Below are positions 1-6,737 of a DNA stretch of 13,727 nucleotides, one piece after another. Made by a program: the position numbers and the translations under genes. This DNA comes from Alphaproteobacteria bacterium UBA7691 (GTDB taxonomy: Bacteria; Pseudomonadota; Alphaproteobacteria; Ferrovibrionales; Ferrovibrionaceae). Within the stretch, counting starts at the first letter, position 1. Each line of letters begins with the position of its first letter. The notes below the pieces were generated by a model that saw only the letters and a list, made by a program, of their open reading frames with translations, was not told where the DNA came from and did not search any database. Location: positions 9,497-23,223 of the forward strand of contig DLGP01000073.1 in the NCBI GenBank assembly GCA_002482765.1, given 5' to 3'.

Positions 1-390
1 CGCCAGCACCATGGCTTCCGGCGGCTGCCGGCTCAGCCGCGCCAGGCTGGACAGGGTCTGGGCCAATTCCTCGCGCCGGCTGTCAAAATCCGCAGCGGCC
101 TTGGCTTCCTCGGCCAGCAGCAGGGCCAGCTGCTCCTCGCTGCGTGAAACCGCGTCTTCCTGGGCTTGCAGCTTGCGCGCCGCCAGCACCAGCCTGCGGC
201 GCAATTCCTGGGCCTTCTGCGCCAGCTTGGCGCCCTCGCGGTCCAGTTCGCGCTGGCGCTCGCGGCTTTCCTTCAGCTGCTTCTGCACTTCCTCAAGCTG
301 CTGCTGCGGCCGCGCCAGATCGGGCGCGGCGAGCGCTTGGCCATTCCAGGCCAGCAGGCCCGATAGCAGCAGGATCAGGCGCTTAGGCAC
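1..390 (-). CDS. envC: Murein hydrolase activator EnvC-like protein, N-terminal part (cut by window edge)
   Basis: The first 130 codons are visible and the rest lies beyond the left edge. The protein opens with a basic then hydrophobic signal peptide (PKRLILLLSGLLAW, cleavage likely after the ALA at about residues 21-23). A long Glu/Gln/Lys/Arg-rich coiled coil follows from about residue 27. The segment LARLSRQPPEAMVLA near residues 116-130 matches the conserved end of the EnvC coiled-coil region. Family members are periplasmic and use a C-terminal degenerate LytM/M23 domain, not visible here, to activate amidases at the septum. The start is taken as GTG at 390-388, inside the end of gpmI (8-base overlap), with a GGAG about 13 bases upstream. 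It is the last visible gene of the rsfS-rlmH-gpmI operon, an order common in alphaproteobacteria. Activator versus active M23 peptidase cannot be decided without the C-terminus. Confidence 0.82.
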   Translation of the reverse strand, partial: MPKRLILLLSGLLAWNGQALAAPDLARPQQQLEEVQKQLKESRERQRELDREGAKLAQKAQELRRRLVLAARKLQAQEDAVSRSEEQLALLLAEEAKAAADFDSRREELAQTLSSLARLSRQPPEAMVLA

Positions 391-1960
391 GGCGTTGTTG
401 TATCTCCGCAGCAGTGGCTATGTTGCCGGGCACGGCCAGGCTATGGCCGGTCATTTCGGGCGGCAGCGCCAGGCCAAGGAAATGCAGCAAGGTCGGCGCG
501 ATGTCGCACAGCCGGCCATCCTGCAAGGCATAGCCCTCGCGGCCTACCAGCAGCAGCGGCACCAGGTTGGTGGTATGCTGGGTATGCGCCTGGCCCGAGG
601 CCGGATCGCGCATTTCCTCCAGATTGCCATGATCGGCGGTGATCAGCAGCACGCCGCCAGCCGCCAGCACCGACGCTTCCAGCCGCGCCAGGCAGGCATC
701 GATGGTTTCCGCCGCCTTGATCGCCGCCGGCAACGAGCCGGTATGGCCCACCATGTCCGGATTGGCATAATTCACGATAATCTGGTCATAAGCGCCGCCC
801 TGGATCGCCGCCACCAGCTTGTCGGTCAATTCCGCCGCCGACATTTCGGGCTGCAAATCATAGGTCGCCACCTTCGGCGATGGCACCAGGATGCGGTCCT
901 CGCCCGCGAACGGGGTTTCCTCGCCGCCATTCATGAAGAAGGTGACATGGGCGTATTTCTCGGTTTCGGCGATGCGCAACTGCTTGCGCCCGGCCTTGGC
1001 GAGCCATTCGCCCAGCGTGTTGGGATAACGCAGCGGCGGGAAGGCCGTGGTCAGATAGTCGTTTAGCTGGGTGGAATATTCCGTCAGCCCCATGGCAGCG
1101 GCAAAGGCCGGCTGGCGCGGGCGCGGGAAGGCATCAAAATGCGGCTCCAGCAGGGTTTGCAGGATTTCACGCGCGCGGTCGGCGCGGAAATTCGCCATGA
1201 TCAGGCCATCACCATCGCGCATGCCGGCATAATCGCCGATCACGCTGGGCAGGATGAATTCGTCGCTCAAGCCGGCGGCATAACCCTGCTCAACCGCCGC
1301 TTCGGCGCTGGCGGCACGCGGTCCCTCGGCCAGCGCCAGGGCGCCATAGGCCAGGGCCACGCGGTCCCAGCGCTTGTCGCGGTCCATGGCGTAGAAGCGG
1401 CCAGACAGGGTGGCAAAATCCACCGCCGCGCCGGCCAGGCTGGCGCGGAAGTCACGCAGGTATTCCAGCGCACTTTTCGGCGGTGTGTCGCGGCCATCGG
1501 TGAAGGCATGCAGCCACACTTTCAGGCCGGCATCGGTGCCGATACGCGCCAGTGCGGCGATGTGATCCTGATGCGAATGCACGCCGCCGGGCGAAAGCAG
1601 GCCCAGGATATGCAGCGCACCGCCGCTCGCCTTCAGCTTGACCAGCAGGTCGGTGATCGCCGGCACGTTGCCCAGGCTGCCATCGGCCACCGCATTGTCG
1701 ATGCGGCCGAGATCCGGCACGGCGATGCGGCCGGCGCCGATATTCATATGCCCCACCTCGGAATTGCCCATCTGGCCATCCGGCAGGCCAACATCGCGGC
1801 CCGATGTGCCAACCCGGGCAAAAGGCCGGGTCTGCATCAGCCGGTGCCAGGTCGGCAGGGTGGCCTGGGCAATGGCATTGTCGGTCGGGTCGTCGCGCAG
1901 CCCCCAGCCATCCAGGATGCAAAGAACCACAGGGCGGGCATTGTTGGCTTGGTCGGTCAT
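383..1960 (-). CDS. gpmI: 2,3-bisphosphoglycerate-independent phosphoglycerate mutase
   Basis: A cytoplasmic enzyme that interconverts 3- and 2-phosphoglycerate in glycolysis and gluconeogenesis, using two Mn ions and a phosphoserine intermediate. The 525-residue length is normal for the family. Visible motifs are CILDGWG (metal ligand Asp17), GQMGNSEVGHMNIG with the nucleophile Ser67, HSHQDHI, FTDGRDTPP, ANFRADRARE, FFMNGGEE, NPDMVGHTG, ITADHGNLEE and HTQHT. Together these cover both the alkaline-phosphatase-like phosphatase domain and the inserted transferase domain, and no key residue seems lost. The ATG at 1960 lies 14 bases after the rlmH stop, with only a weak GAG upstream, so translational coupling is plausible. 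The stop overlaps the envC start by eight bases. Confidence 0.97.
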   Translation of the reverse strand: MTDQANNARPVVLCILDGWGLRDDPTDNAIAQATLPTWHRLMQTRPFARVGTSGRDVGLPDGQMGNSEVGHMNIGAGRIAVPDLGRIDNAVADGSLGNVPAITDLLVKLKASGGALHILGLLSPGGVHSHQDHIAALARIGTDAGLKVWLHAFTDGRDTPPKSALEYLRDFRASLAGAAVDFATLSGRFYAMDRDKRWDRVALAYGALALAEGPRAASAEAAVEQGYAAGLSDEFILPSVIGDYAGMRDGDGLIMANFRADRAREILQTLLEPHFDAFPRPRQPAFAAAMGLTEYSTQLNDYLTTAFPPLRYPNTLGEWLAKAGRKQLRIAETEKYAHVTFFMNGGEETPFAGEDRILVPSPKVATYDLQPEMSAAELTDKLVAAIQGGAYDQIIVNYANPDMVGHTGSLPAAIKAAETIDACLARLEASVLAAGGVLLITADHGNLEEMRDPASGQAHTQHTTNLVPLLLVGREGYALQDGRLCDIAPTLLHFLGLALPPEMTGHSLAVPGNIATAAEIQQRRA

Positions 1961-1974
1961 GATGGCGTTATGCT

Positions 1975-2445
1975 CTAGTCACGGTGATACGGATGGTTGT
2001 TAAGCAGGCTCCAGGCGCGATAAAGCTGTTCCAGCAGCAATACCCTGGCCAGCAAATGCGGCCAAGTCATGGCGCCAAACGCGATTTTCAGCCGCACCCG
2101 GTCCAGCAGCGCGCCATCCAGGCCGTCGGCGCCGCCGATCAGGAAGGCAATCTCGGCCTCGCCGCCATCGCGCCAGCGGCCGAGCTGGGCGGCGAAATCG
2201 CGGCTTGGCAGGTTTTTGCCATGCTCGTCCAAGGCCACCAGCAAGGCGCCTTTGGGGCAGGCCGCCAGCAGCAGTTCGGCTTCGCGCTGTTTGCGCTCGG
2301 CCACACTGCCGCCGGCTTTTTTGTCTTCCACCTCGCGGATTGTCACCGGCCAGGGCAGGCGTTCGCGATAGCCTTCGATCAGCGCCTGGGCGGCATCATG
2401 CTTGGTCCGCCCGGCGCGGCCGATACAGGCAATGGTGAGCTTCAC
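1975..2445 (-). CDS. rlmH: 23S rRNA (pseudouridine1915-N3)-methyltransferase RlmH
   Basis: A SPOUT-class methyltransferase that uses S-adenosylmethionine to methylate pseudouridine 1915 in helix 69 of 23S rRNA on assembled 70S ribosomes. The 156-residue length is standard. The family signature is complete: LDEHGKNLPS (about 72-81), FLIGGADG (about 101-108), and the C-terminal trefoil-knot segment MTWPHLLARVLLLEQ (126-140) ending in HPYHRD. The start is GTG at 2445-2443, one base after the rsfS stop, so coupled translation is expected. The pairing with rsfS is widespread in bacteria, and both products act on the ribosome. Confidence 0.96.
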   Translation of the reverse strand: MKLTIACIGRAGRTKHDAAQALIEGYRERLPWPVTIREVEDKKAGGSVAERKQREAELLLAACPKGALLVALDEHGKNLPSRDFAAQLGRWRDGGEAEIAFLIGGADGLDGALLDRVRLKIAFGAMTWPHLLARVLLLEQLYRAWSLLNNHPYHRD

Positions 2446-2446
2446 G

Positions 2447-3211
2447 TCAGCCCGCGTCTTGCTCCATATCCGGCCCCATCACATTGGCCGGCTCGGGGAT
2501 ATCCACGCCCCACATCTTTTCCAGCCGGTAGAAGCCGCGCACTTCGGGGCGGAAGATATGCACCACGATGTCGCCGGCATCCAGCAGCACCCAGTCGCCC
2601 ACACCCTTGCCCTCGATGCGGGCCTTGTGGCCGGTAGCCTCCAGGATGCGCTGCGCCAGATGTTCGGCAATGGCGCCAACCTGGCGCGACGAGCGGCCGG
2701 AAGCCACCACGATGTAATCCGCCACCGAGGATTTGCCGGCCAGCGGGATCGACACCACTTCCTCGGCCTTGTCGTCGTCGAGCGATTTCAGGATCAGCTT
2801 GTGCAGCTTTTCCACCGCCGCTGTCGGCTTGTGCGGATCGGCAGCGGCCTTGGCCGGCGCCTTGGCCTTGGCGGCAGCTTTGGGCTTGGCAGCTTCCTTG
2901 GATTTAACAGCGTCCTTGGGTTTCACTGCGGCTTTGGGTTTCACGGCCGCCTTGGGCTTGGCCGGTGCCTTGGGCACCGCCGCTTTTTTCACCGCCGGGG
3001 CTTTTTTTGCCACCGGGGCTTTTTTGACGGCCGAGGCTTTTTTGGCCGCCGCCGGCTTTTTCACAGCGGTTTTCGCCACCGCCTTGGGTGCGGCGCTGGT
3101 TTTTGCCGCTGCCTTAGGCGCGGCGGTGGCTTTCACGGCCGGCTTGGTAATGTCGGCGGCTTTTGGCTTCTTGGTCGTGGCTATGGCTCGGCCCTCCTGC
3201 GGCTGGGTCAA
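2447..3211 (-). CDS. rsfS: Ribosomal silencing factor RsfS with a histone-H1-like Lys/Ala/Pro-rich N-terminal extension
   Basis: The C-terminal part (about residues 132-238) is a full RsfS/Iojap domain: KLHKLILKSLDDDKAEE, VADYIVVASGRSSRQV, GDWVLLDAGDIVVHIF and RGFYRLEKMWG. RsfS binds ribosomal protein uL14 on the 50S subunit and blocks subunit joining when nutrients are scarce. The family is usually about 105-150 residues. This one is 254 if translation starts at TTG 3211, because residues ~10-128 form a low-complexity tail of Lys, Ala, Pro and Val like histone H1 or AlgP/Hc1 tails, including six hexads of the form KxKxAx (85-120). TTG 3211 has AGGA five bases upstream. A stronger Shine-Dalgarno (3198-3192) instead precedes an ATA codon at 3184, which would give IATTKKPK at the N-terminus. 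GTG at codon 26 is a further option. Function of the domain is sure; start and tail role are not. Confidence 0.92.
   Translation of the reverse strand: MTQPQEGRAIATTKKPKAADITKPAVKATAAPKAAAKTSAAPKAVAKTAVKKPAAAKKASAVKKAPVAKKAPAVKKAAVPKAPAKPKAAVKPKAAVKPKDAVKSKEAAKPKAAAKAKAPAKAAADPHKPTAAVEKLHKLILKSLDDDKAEEVVSIPLAGKSSVADYIVVASGRSSRQVGAIAEHLAQRILEATGHKARIEGKGVGDWVLLDAGDIVVHIFRPEVRGFYRLEKMWGVDIPEPANVMGPDMEQDAG
2852..2959 (-). repeat. Six 18-base degenerate repeats encoding KxKxAx hexads in the RsfS tail
   Basis: Six consecutive codon hexads start at Lys residues 85, 91, 97, 103, 109 and 115 of RsfS: KPKAAV, KPKAAV, KPKDAV, KSKEAA, KPKAAA, KAKAPA. The DNA copies have drifted, mainly at third positions, so this looks like an old in-frame tandem expansion. 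More irregular KKAPxVKK-like units lie just upstream (residues ~50-80). Confidence 0.75.
3192..3198 (-). promoter_or_regulatory. Strong Shine-Dalgarno sequence inside the annotated 5' end of rsfS, facing an ATA codon
   Basis: On the minus strand AGGAGGG is followed seven bases later by ATA-GCC-ACG-ACC. This is the best ribosome-binding sequence at the 5' end of rsfS, yet no ATG, GTG or TTG is placed to use it. The annotated TTG lies upstream of it. Confidence 0.4.
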
Positions 3212-3220
3212 TCGTATCCT

Positions 3221-3240
3221 GCCGGTTCAATACTACCGGC
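3221..3240 (-). promoter_or_regulatory. Small inverted repeat in the rsfS leader
   Basis: Six-base arms GCCGGT/ACCGGC are separated by eight bases and lie just upstream of the AGGA and TTG start of rsfS. In the transcript this would be a weak hairpin next to the ribosome-binding site. Whether it regulates anything is unknown. Confidence 0.3.
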
Positions 3241-3263
3241 TGAAGCCGTGATCCAGAGCGGGC

Positions 3264-3290
3264 GCCGATTCGGCATCGCCCCGAATCGGC
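3264..3290. other. Perfect 10-base stem-loop between the antiporter gene and rsfS
   Basis: Arms GCCGATTCGG (3264-3273) and CCGAATCGGC (3281-3290) are exact inverse complements around a 7-base loop. The element starts about 30 bases after the antiporter stop at 3320. No T-run follows on either strand, so it is not a textbook intrinsic terminator. It could cap or stabilise the antiporter mRNA 3' end, cause pausing, or serve as a protein-binding site for the rsfS operon promoter. Confidence 0.6.
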
Positions 3291-3319
3291 CAAAGTCTAC
3301 CTTGGCGCCGGCCTGACCG

Positions 3320-4735
3320 CTACAGGAACCACAGCCAGGTGATGAGCAGGAAGGGCAGCAGCAGCAAAGGCACGCTCCAGGCCAGATAGCCGAAGAAACT
3401 CGGCATCTTGATGCCGGCCTGTTCGGCGATGGCCTTGACCATGAAATTCGGCGCATTGCCGATATAGCTGACGGCGCCGAAAAACACCGCGCCGGCCGAG
3501 ATTGCCAGCAACGTATTGGCCATCGGCCCCATCAGCGCCTGGGCATCGCCGCCGGCCATGTTGAAAAACACCAGATAGGTCGGCGCGTTGTCGAGGAAGG
3601 CCGAAAGGATGCCGGTGAGCCAGAAATACATCGCATTGTTGGGCGTGCCATCGGGATTGGAGGCAAGCTGGATCACCGCCTTCAGCGCCCCGGCCTCACC
3701 GGCACGCAGGATGGCGATCACCGGCACGATGGTGAGGAAAATGCCGGCAAACAGCTTGGCCACTTCGCGGATCGGCTCCCAGTCAAAGCCATTGGCCTGG
3801 CGCGATTCGGCCCGCGTCAGTTTCAGCGACAGGCCGGCCAGCGCCAGCAGGCCAAGATCACGCGCCAGATTGGGCAGCGCAACGCTGACGCCAAACACTG
3901 ACAGTGATTGCGCCGGCTTCCAGGTGCCAGACATCAGCACCATCGCCACCACGCCGCCGAGCAGCAGCACGTTAACGCCGCCCTCGATGCCGATCGGGCT
4001 GTCCGGCGTGCGGTCGGGCTTCACCGTGCCTTCCTTTTTGTAGAGGTAGACATCAAGCGCGTAGAACACCGCCAGCAGGATCAGGCTGAGCAGCAGCATC
4101 GGCAGCAGCATGGCCTCGGCGGTCCAGAAAAACCGCACGCCAAGCAGGAAACCCAGGAAAAGCGGCGGGTCGCCCAGCGGGGTCAGTGCGCCGCCGACAT
4201 TGGCCACCAGAATGATGAAAAACACCACCACATGCACATTATGCTTGCGGTCGTCATTGGCACGCAATAATGGCCGGATCAGCAGCATGGCGGCGCCGGT
4301 GGTGCCCATCCAGCTTGCCAATATGGTGCCGGCGGCCAGCAGCGCGGTGTTCAGCCCGGGCGAGCCATGCAGGTTGCCGGTGATACGCACGCCGCCGGCA
4401 ATGGTGAACAAGGCCAGCAGCAGGATGACAAAGGGAATGTATTCATGCAACGCCACTTCCAGCACGGCATGGGCGGCAGTGCCAGTGCCATGCAGCAAGG
4501 TGAAGGGCAGCAGGAAACTCAGCGCCCAGAAAGCGGCGATCTTGCCATAGTGATGGTGCCAGAAAGCCGGCGCCAGCAGCGGAAACAACGCGATGGAAAA
4601 CAGGATGCCGGCAAAGGGCAGGCCCCAGATCAGGCCGAGCTGGCTGCCATCCACACTGGCCGCCTCGGCCGGCAGGGCCAGCAGCAGCGGAACAGGCAGC
4701 AAGGCGCCGACGCGCAAAAAGGTGAAAATGCTCAT
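3320..4735 (-). CDS. NhaD / citrate-transporter-like ion transporter (probable Na+:H+ antiporter), copy A
   Basis: An inner-membrane protein of about 471 residues with many hydrophobic segments and an N-terminal hydrophobic stretch ending in PAEAAS that could be a signal or first TM helix. Family-type motifs include FWHHHYGKIA, EVALHEYIPF, ASWMGTTGA, RKHNVHVVVFF, LTPLGDPPLFLGFL, VAKLFAGIF, FLDNAPTYLVFF and SYIGNAPNFMVKA. The paired GTTGA/GDPP and DNAPT/GNAPN segments fit the two inverted halves of ion-transporter-superfamily proteins. Homologues are commonly called sodium:proton antiporters, but the substrate is not shown by sequence. I chose ATG 4735 over ATG 4750 because GGGGG sits five bases upstream of it, while the upstream ATG has only an A/T-rich leader. 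It lies behind a close paralogue on the same strand. Confidence 0.85.
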   Translation of the reverse strand: MSIFTFLRVGALLPVPLLLALPAEAASVDGSQLGLIWGLPFAGILFSIALFPLLAPAFWHHHYGKIAAFWALSFLLPFTLLHGTGTAAHAVLEVALHEYIPFVILLLALFTIAGGVRITGNLHGSPGLNTALLAAGTILASWMGTTGAAMLLIRPLLRANDDRKHNVHVVVFFIILVANVGGALTPLGDPPLFLGFLLGVRFFWTAEAMLLPMLLLSLILLAVFYALDVYLYKKEGTVKPDRTPDSPIGIEGGVNVLLLGGVVAMVLMSGTWKPAQSLSVFGVSVALPNLARDLGLLALAGLSLKLTRAESRQANGFDWEPIREVAKLFAGIFLTIVPVIAILRAGEAGALKAVIQLASNPDGTPNNAMYFWLTGILSAFLDNAPTYLVFFNMAGGDAQALMGPMANTLLAISAGAVFFGAVSYIGNAPNFMVKAIAEQAGIKMPSFFGYLAWSVPLLLLPFLLITWLWFL

Positions 4736-4779
4736 CGGAACCCCCGGCATTAAAAAAAGTTACATGAAATTTACACCCC

Positions 4780-4809
4780 TTAAATGGCGTCTGGGGCAGT
4801 TTCCGTCAA
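4780..4809 (-). promoter_or_regulatory. Possible sigma-70-type promoter for antiporter copy A
   Basis: On the minus strand a TTGACG -35 box (4809-4804) is followed after 18 bases by ATTTAA (4785-4780), a poor -10 box, about 45 bases before the chosen ATG. It would give copy A its own promoter between the two paralogues. The -35 is good and the -10 weak. Confidence 0.28.
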
Positions 4810-4821
4810 CCCTGCATGGCC

Positions 4822-6243
4822 TCATTGCCGGAAGAAGATCAGCGTCAGCAGGGCAAAGATCGGCAGCAGGATGCAGCAGCTCCAGGCCATGTAGCCGAAG
4901 AAGCTCGGCATTTTCACCTTCATCTCCTCGGCCACGGCCTTGACCATGAAATTCGGCGCATTGCCGATATAGCTGTTGGCGCCCATGAACACTGCGCCGC
5001 AGGAAATCGCCGCCAGCGTGGCGCCCAGCGGCCCCATCAGCGTGGCGGCATCGCCGCTCGCCATGTTGAAAAACACCAGATAGGTCGGCGCATTGTCGAG
5101 GAAGCTCGACAGGATGCCGGTGAGCCAGAAATACATCAGGTTATTGGGGCTGCCATCGGCATTGGAGGCCAGACTGACCAGGCCGCCCAGCGCACCCTCG
5201 CTGCCGGCGCGCAGGATGGCGATGGCCGGCACGATGGTAACAAAGATGCCGGCAAACAGTTTGGCCACTTCCAGGATCGGCCCCCAGGTGAAGCCGTTGC
5301 CGGCGCGGGTTTCGGCCTCGGTCAGCTTCAGCGACAGGCCGGTGATGAACAGCAGGGCTGCGTCGCGCGCCAGATTCTGCAATTCCACCGTTATGCCGAA
5401 CAGGTTGAGGCTGACCCCCGGCTTCCAGGTGCCAGACATCAGCACCGCCAGCACCACGGCGATCAGCAGCACCAGGTTGATGCCGCCCTGCATGCCGATC
5501 GGGCTGTCCGGCGTCGGATCGGCCGGAGTGATGCCTTCCTTGCGGTAATAATAGCTGTCAATGGCATAGAACAGGCCCAGCAGGATCACCGTCGCCACCA
5601 GGGTGGGCATAAACAGATGCTGCGCGGTCCAGAAAAAACTCACGCCTTTCAGGAAACCCAGGAAAAGCGGCGGGTCGCCCAGCGGGGTCAGTGAGCCGCC
5701 GATATTGGAAACCAGGAAGATGAAGAACACCACCACATGCACATTATGCTTGCGGTTGTCGTTGGCGCGGATCAGCGGCCGGATCAGCAGCATCGAGGCG
5801 CCGGTGGTGCCCATCCAGCTGGCGATCACCGTGCCAACCAGCAGCATGCCGGTATTCAGGCTGGGCGAGCCGTTGAAATTGCCGGTGATGCGCACGCCGC
5901 CGGCCACCGTGAACAAAGCCAGCAGCAGGATGATGAAGGGGATATATTCATGCAGCGCCACTTCCAGCAGCGCATGGCCGGCCGCGCCCATGCCGTCGCG
6001 CAGGCCAAAGGGCAGCAGGAAACACAGCGCCCAGAAGCCGGCAATCTTGCCGTAATGATGATGCCACAGATTGGGTGTCAGCAGCGGCAGCAGCGCGATC
6101 GACAGCAGGATGCCGGCAAAAGGCAGCACCCACAGAAAACCCAGGCTCTTGCCGTCGATGGCAGCTGCGGCGCTGGCCGGCTCGGCCCAGCCCAGCAGCA
6201 GGATCATCGCGGCGGCAACAAGACGATACGGCAAAGACGGCAT
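4822..6243 (-). CDS. NhaD / citrate-transporter-like ion transporter (probable Na+:H+ antiporter), copy B
   Basis: A 473-residue paralogue of the next gene downstream. It begins with a clear signal-like segment (LVAAAMILLLGWAEPASA), and then shows the same blocks in the same order: WHHHYGKIAGFWAL, EVALHEYIPFIILLLALFT, ASWMGTTGASMLLIRPL, LTPLGDPPLFLGFL, MSGTWKPG, SLKLTEAETR, EVAKLFAGIF, FLDNAPTYLVFFNMA and NSYIGNAPNFMVKA. Long runs are identical or nearly so between the two copies, so they arose by tandem duplication. The DNA copies have diverged and there is no sign of recent gene conversion. ATG 6243 is preceded by AGGGGGA eight to nine bases upstream, a strong ribosome-binding site. Transport of Na+ against H+ is inferred from family naming only; an anion or carboxylate substrate cannot be excluded. 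Confidence 0.86.
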   Translation of the reverse strand: MPSLPYRLVAAAMILLLGWAEPASAAAAIDGKSLGFLWVLPFAGILLSIALLPLLTPNLWHHHYGKIAGFWALCFLLPFGLRDGMGAAGHALLEVALHEYIPFIILLLALFTVAGGVRITGNFNGSPSLNTGMLLVGTVIASWMGTTGASMLLIRPLIRANDNRKHNVHVVVFFIFLVSNIGGSLTPLGDPPLFLGFLKGVSFFWTAQHLFMPTLVATVILLGLFYAIDSYYYRKEGITPADPTPDSPIGMQGGINLVLLIAVVLAVLMSGTWKPGVSLNLFGITVELQNLARDAALLFITGLSLKLTEAETRAGNGFTWGPILEVAKLFAGIFVTIVPAIAILRAGSEGALGGLVSLASNADGSPNNLMYFWLTGILSSFLDNAPTYLVFFNMASGDAATLMGPLGATLAAISCGAVFMGANSYIGNAPNFMVKAVAEEMKVKMPSFFGYMAWSCCILLPIFALLTLIFFRQ

Positions 6244-6314
6244 GCACTTTCCCCCTGGAAAACCGCCGCCACGTTAAATCTTCGGCACAGCAGGCTCAAC
6301 CTTTCCCGGGCTGC

Positions 6315-6734
6315 TCATGGCAATCGCCCCTGTGCAGTCAGGAATTCCCGTACAGTGACGATGCGAGTGTTTTGGTAGCGGCCAAGGGCAAGCAGGTCGC
6401 GCTTGTCACCGGTGACGATAAAATCCGCCTGCCCGACGGCGGCAAGGGCAAGCAGATAATTATCCCAAGGATCCGGACTCAGCGTGACAACGGGCAGATC
6501 GTGCAGCAGCCGCGCCACATCGCGCAATTCATTCACCAGCCGGCCTGCCAGAGCGGGCGAGAGACGCTCGCGGATTTTCGGGTAGCGCGTGACGCGCCGC
6601 AGCTCCTCAAGTTGTTTCTGTGCCGTCAGCAGTTCGAAGCGGCCTTCGCGCCATAGCAGCAAAAGATGCGCCGGCAGCGAATGTGCCGCCAGCAACGCAC
6701 TGACCAGAATATTGCTATCGACAACCAGCCGCAA
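6315..6734 (-). CDS. PIN-domain ribonuclease toxin of a type II toxin-antitoxin pair (COG1569 / PIN_3-like)
   Basis: A 139-residue protein with a single PIN domain, the fold of VapC-type Mg-dependent ribonucleases. The acidic site is intact: Asp6 in VVDSNILVSALL, Glu44 in QLEELRRV, Asp91 in SPDPWDNYLLALA and Asp110 in FIVTGDKRDLL. The Asp-x-Asn opening and SPDPxDN block point to the 'putative toxin, PIN family' (COG1569) branch rather than classical VapC. The start must be TTG 6734-6732: the antitoxin stop TAA lies in the same frame only one codon (GCT) upstream, and the conserved RLVVDSN begins at once. RNA targets cannot be told from sequence. Confidence 0.9.
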   Translation of the reverse strand: MRLVVDSNILVSALLAAHSLPAHLLLLWREGRFELLTAQKQLEELRRVTRYPKIRERLSPALAGRLVNELRDVARLLHDLPVVTLSPDPWDNYLLALAAVGQADFIVTGDKRDLLALGRYQNTRIVTVREFLTAQGRLP

Positions 6735-6737
6735 AGC

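Noticed and set aside
11..1978. Long plus-strand open frames (351 and 279 codons) opposite envC and gpmI
   Set aside because: They are antisense to strongly conserved genes, rich in Arg/Gln/His/Ala as expected from the reverse complement of GC-rich coding DNA, and show no family motif.
2402..3316. Plus-strand frames of 304 and 172 codons opposite rsfS, with Gly/Phe/Leu or Ala-rich repeats
   Set aside because: The repeats mirror the Lys/Ala codon repeats of the RsfS tail; the RsfS domain on the other strand is unmistakable.
6244..6314. TTGAGC...TTAACG as a promoter for antiporter copy B
   Set aside because: Both boxes match weakly and the spacing is uncertain; not supportable from sequence alone.
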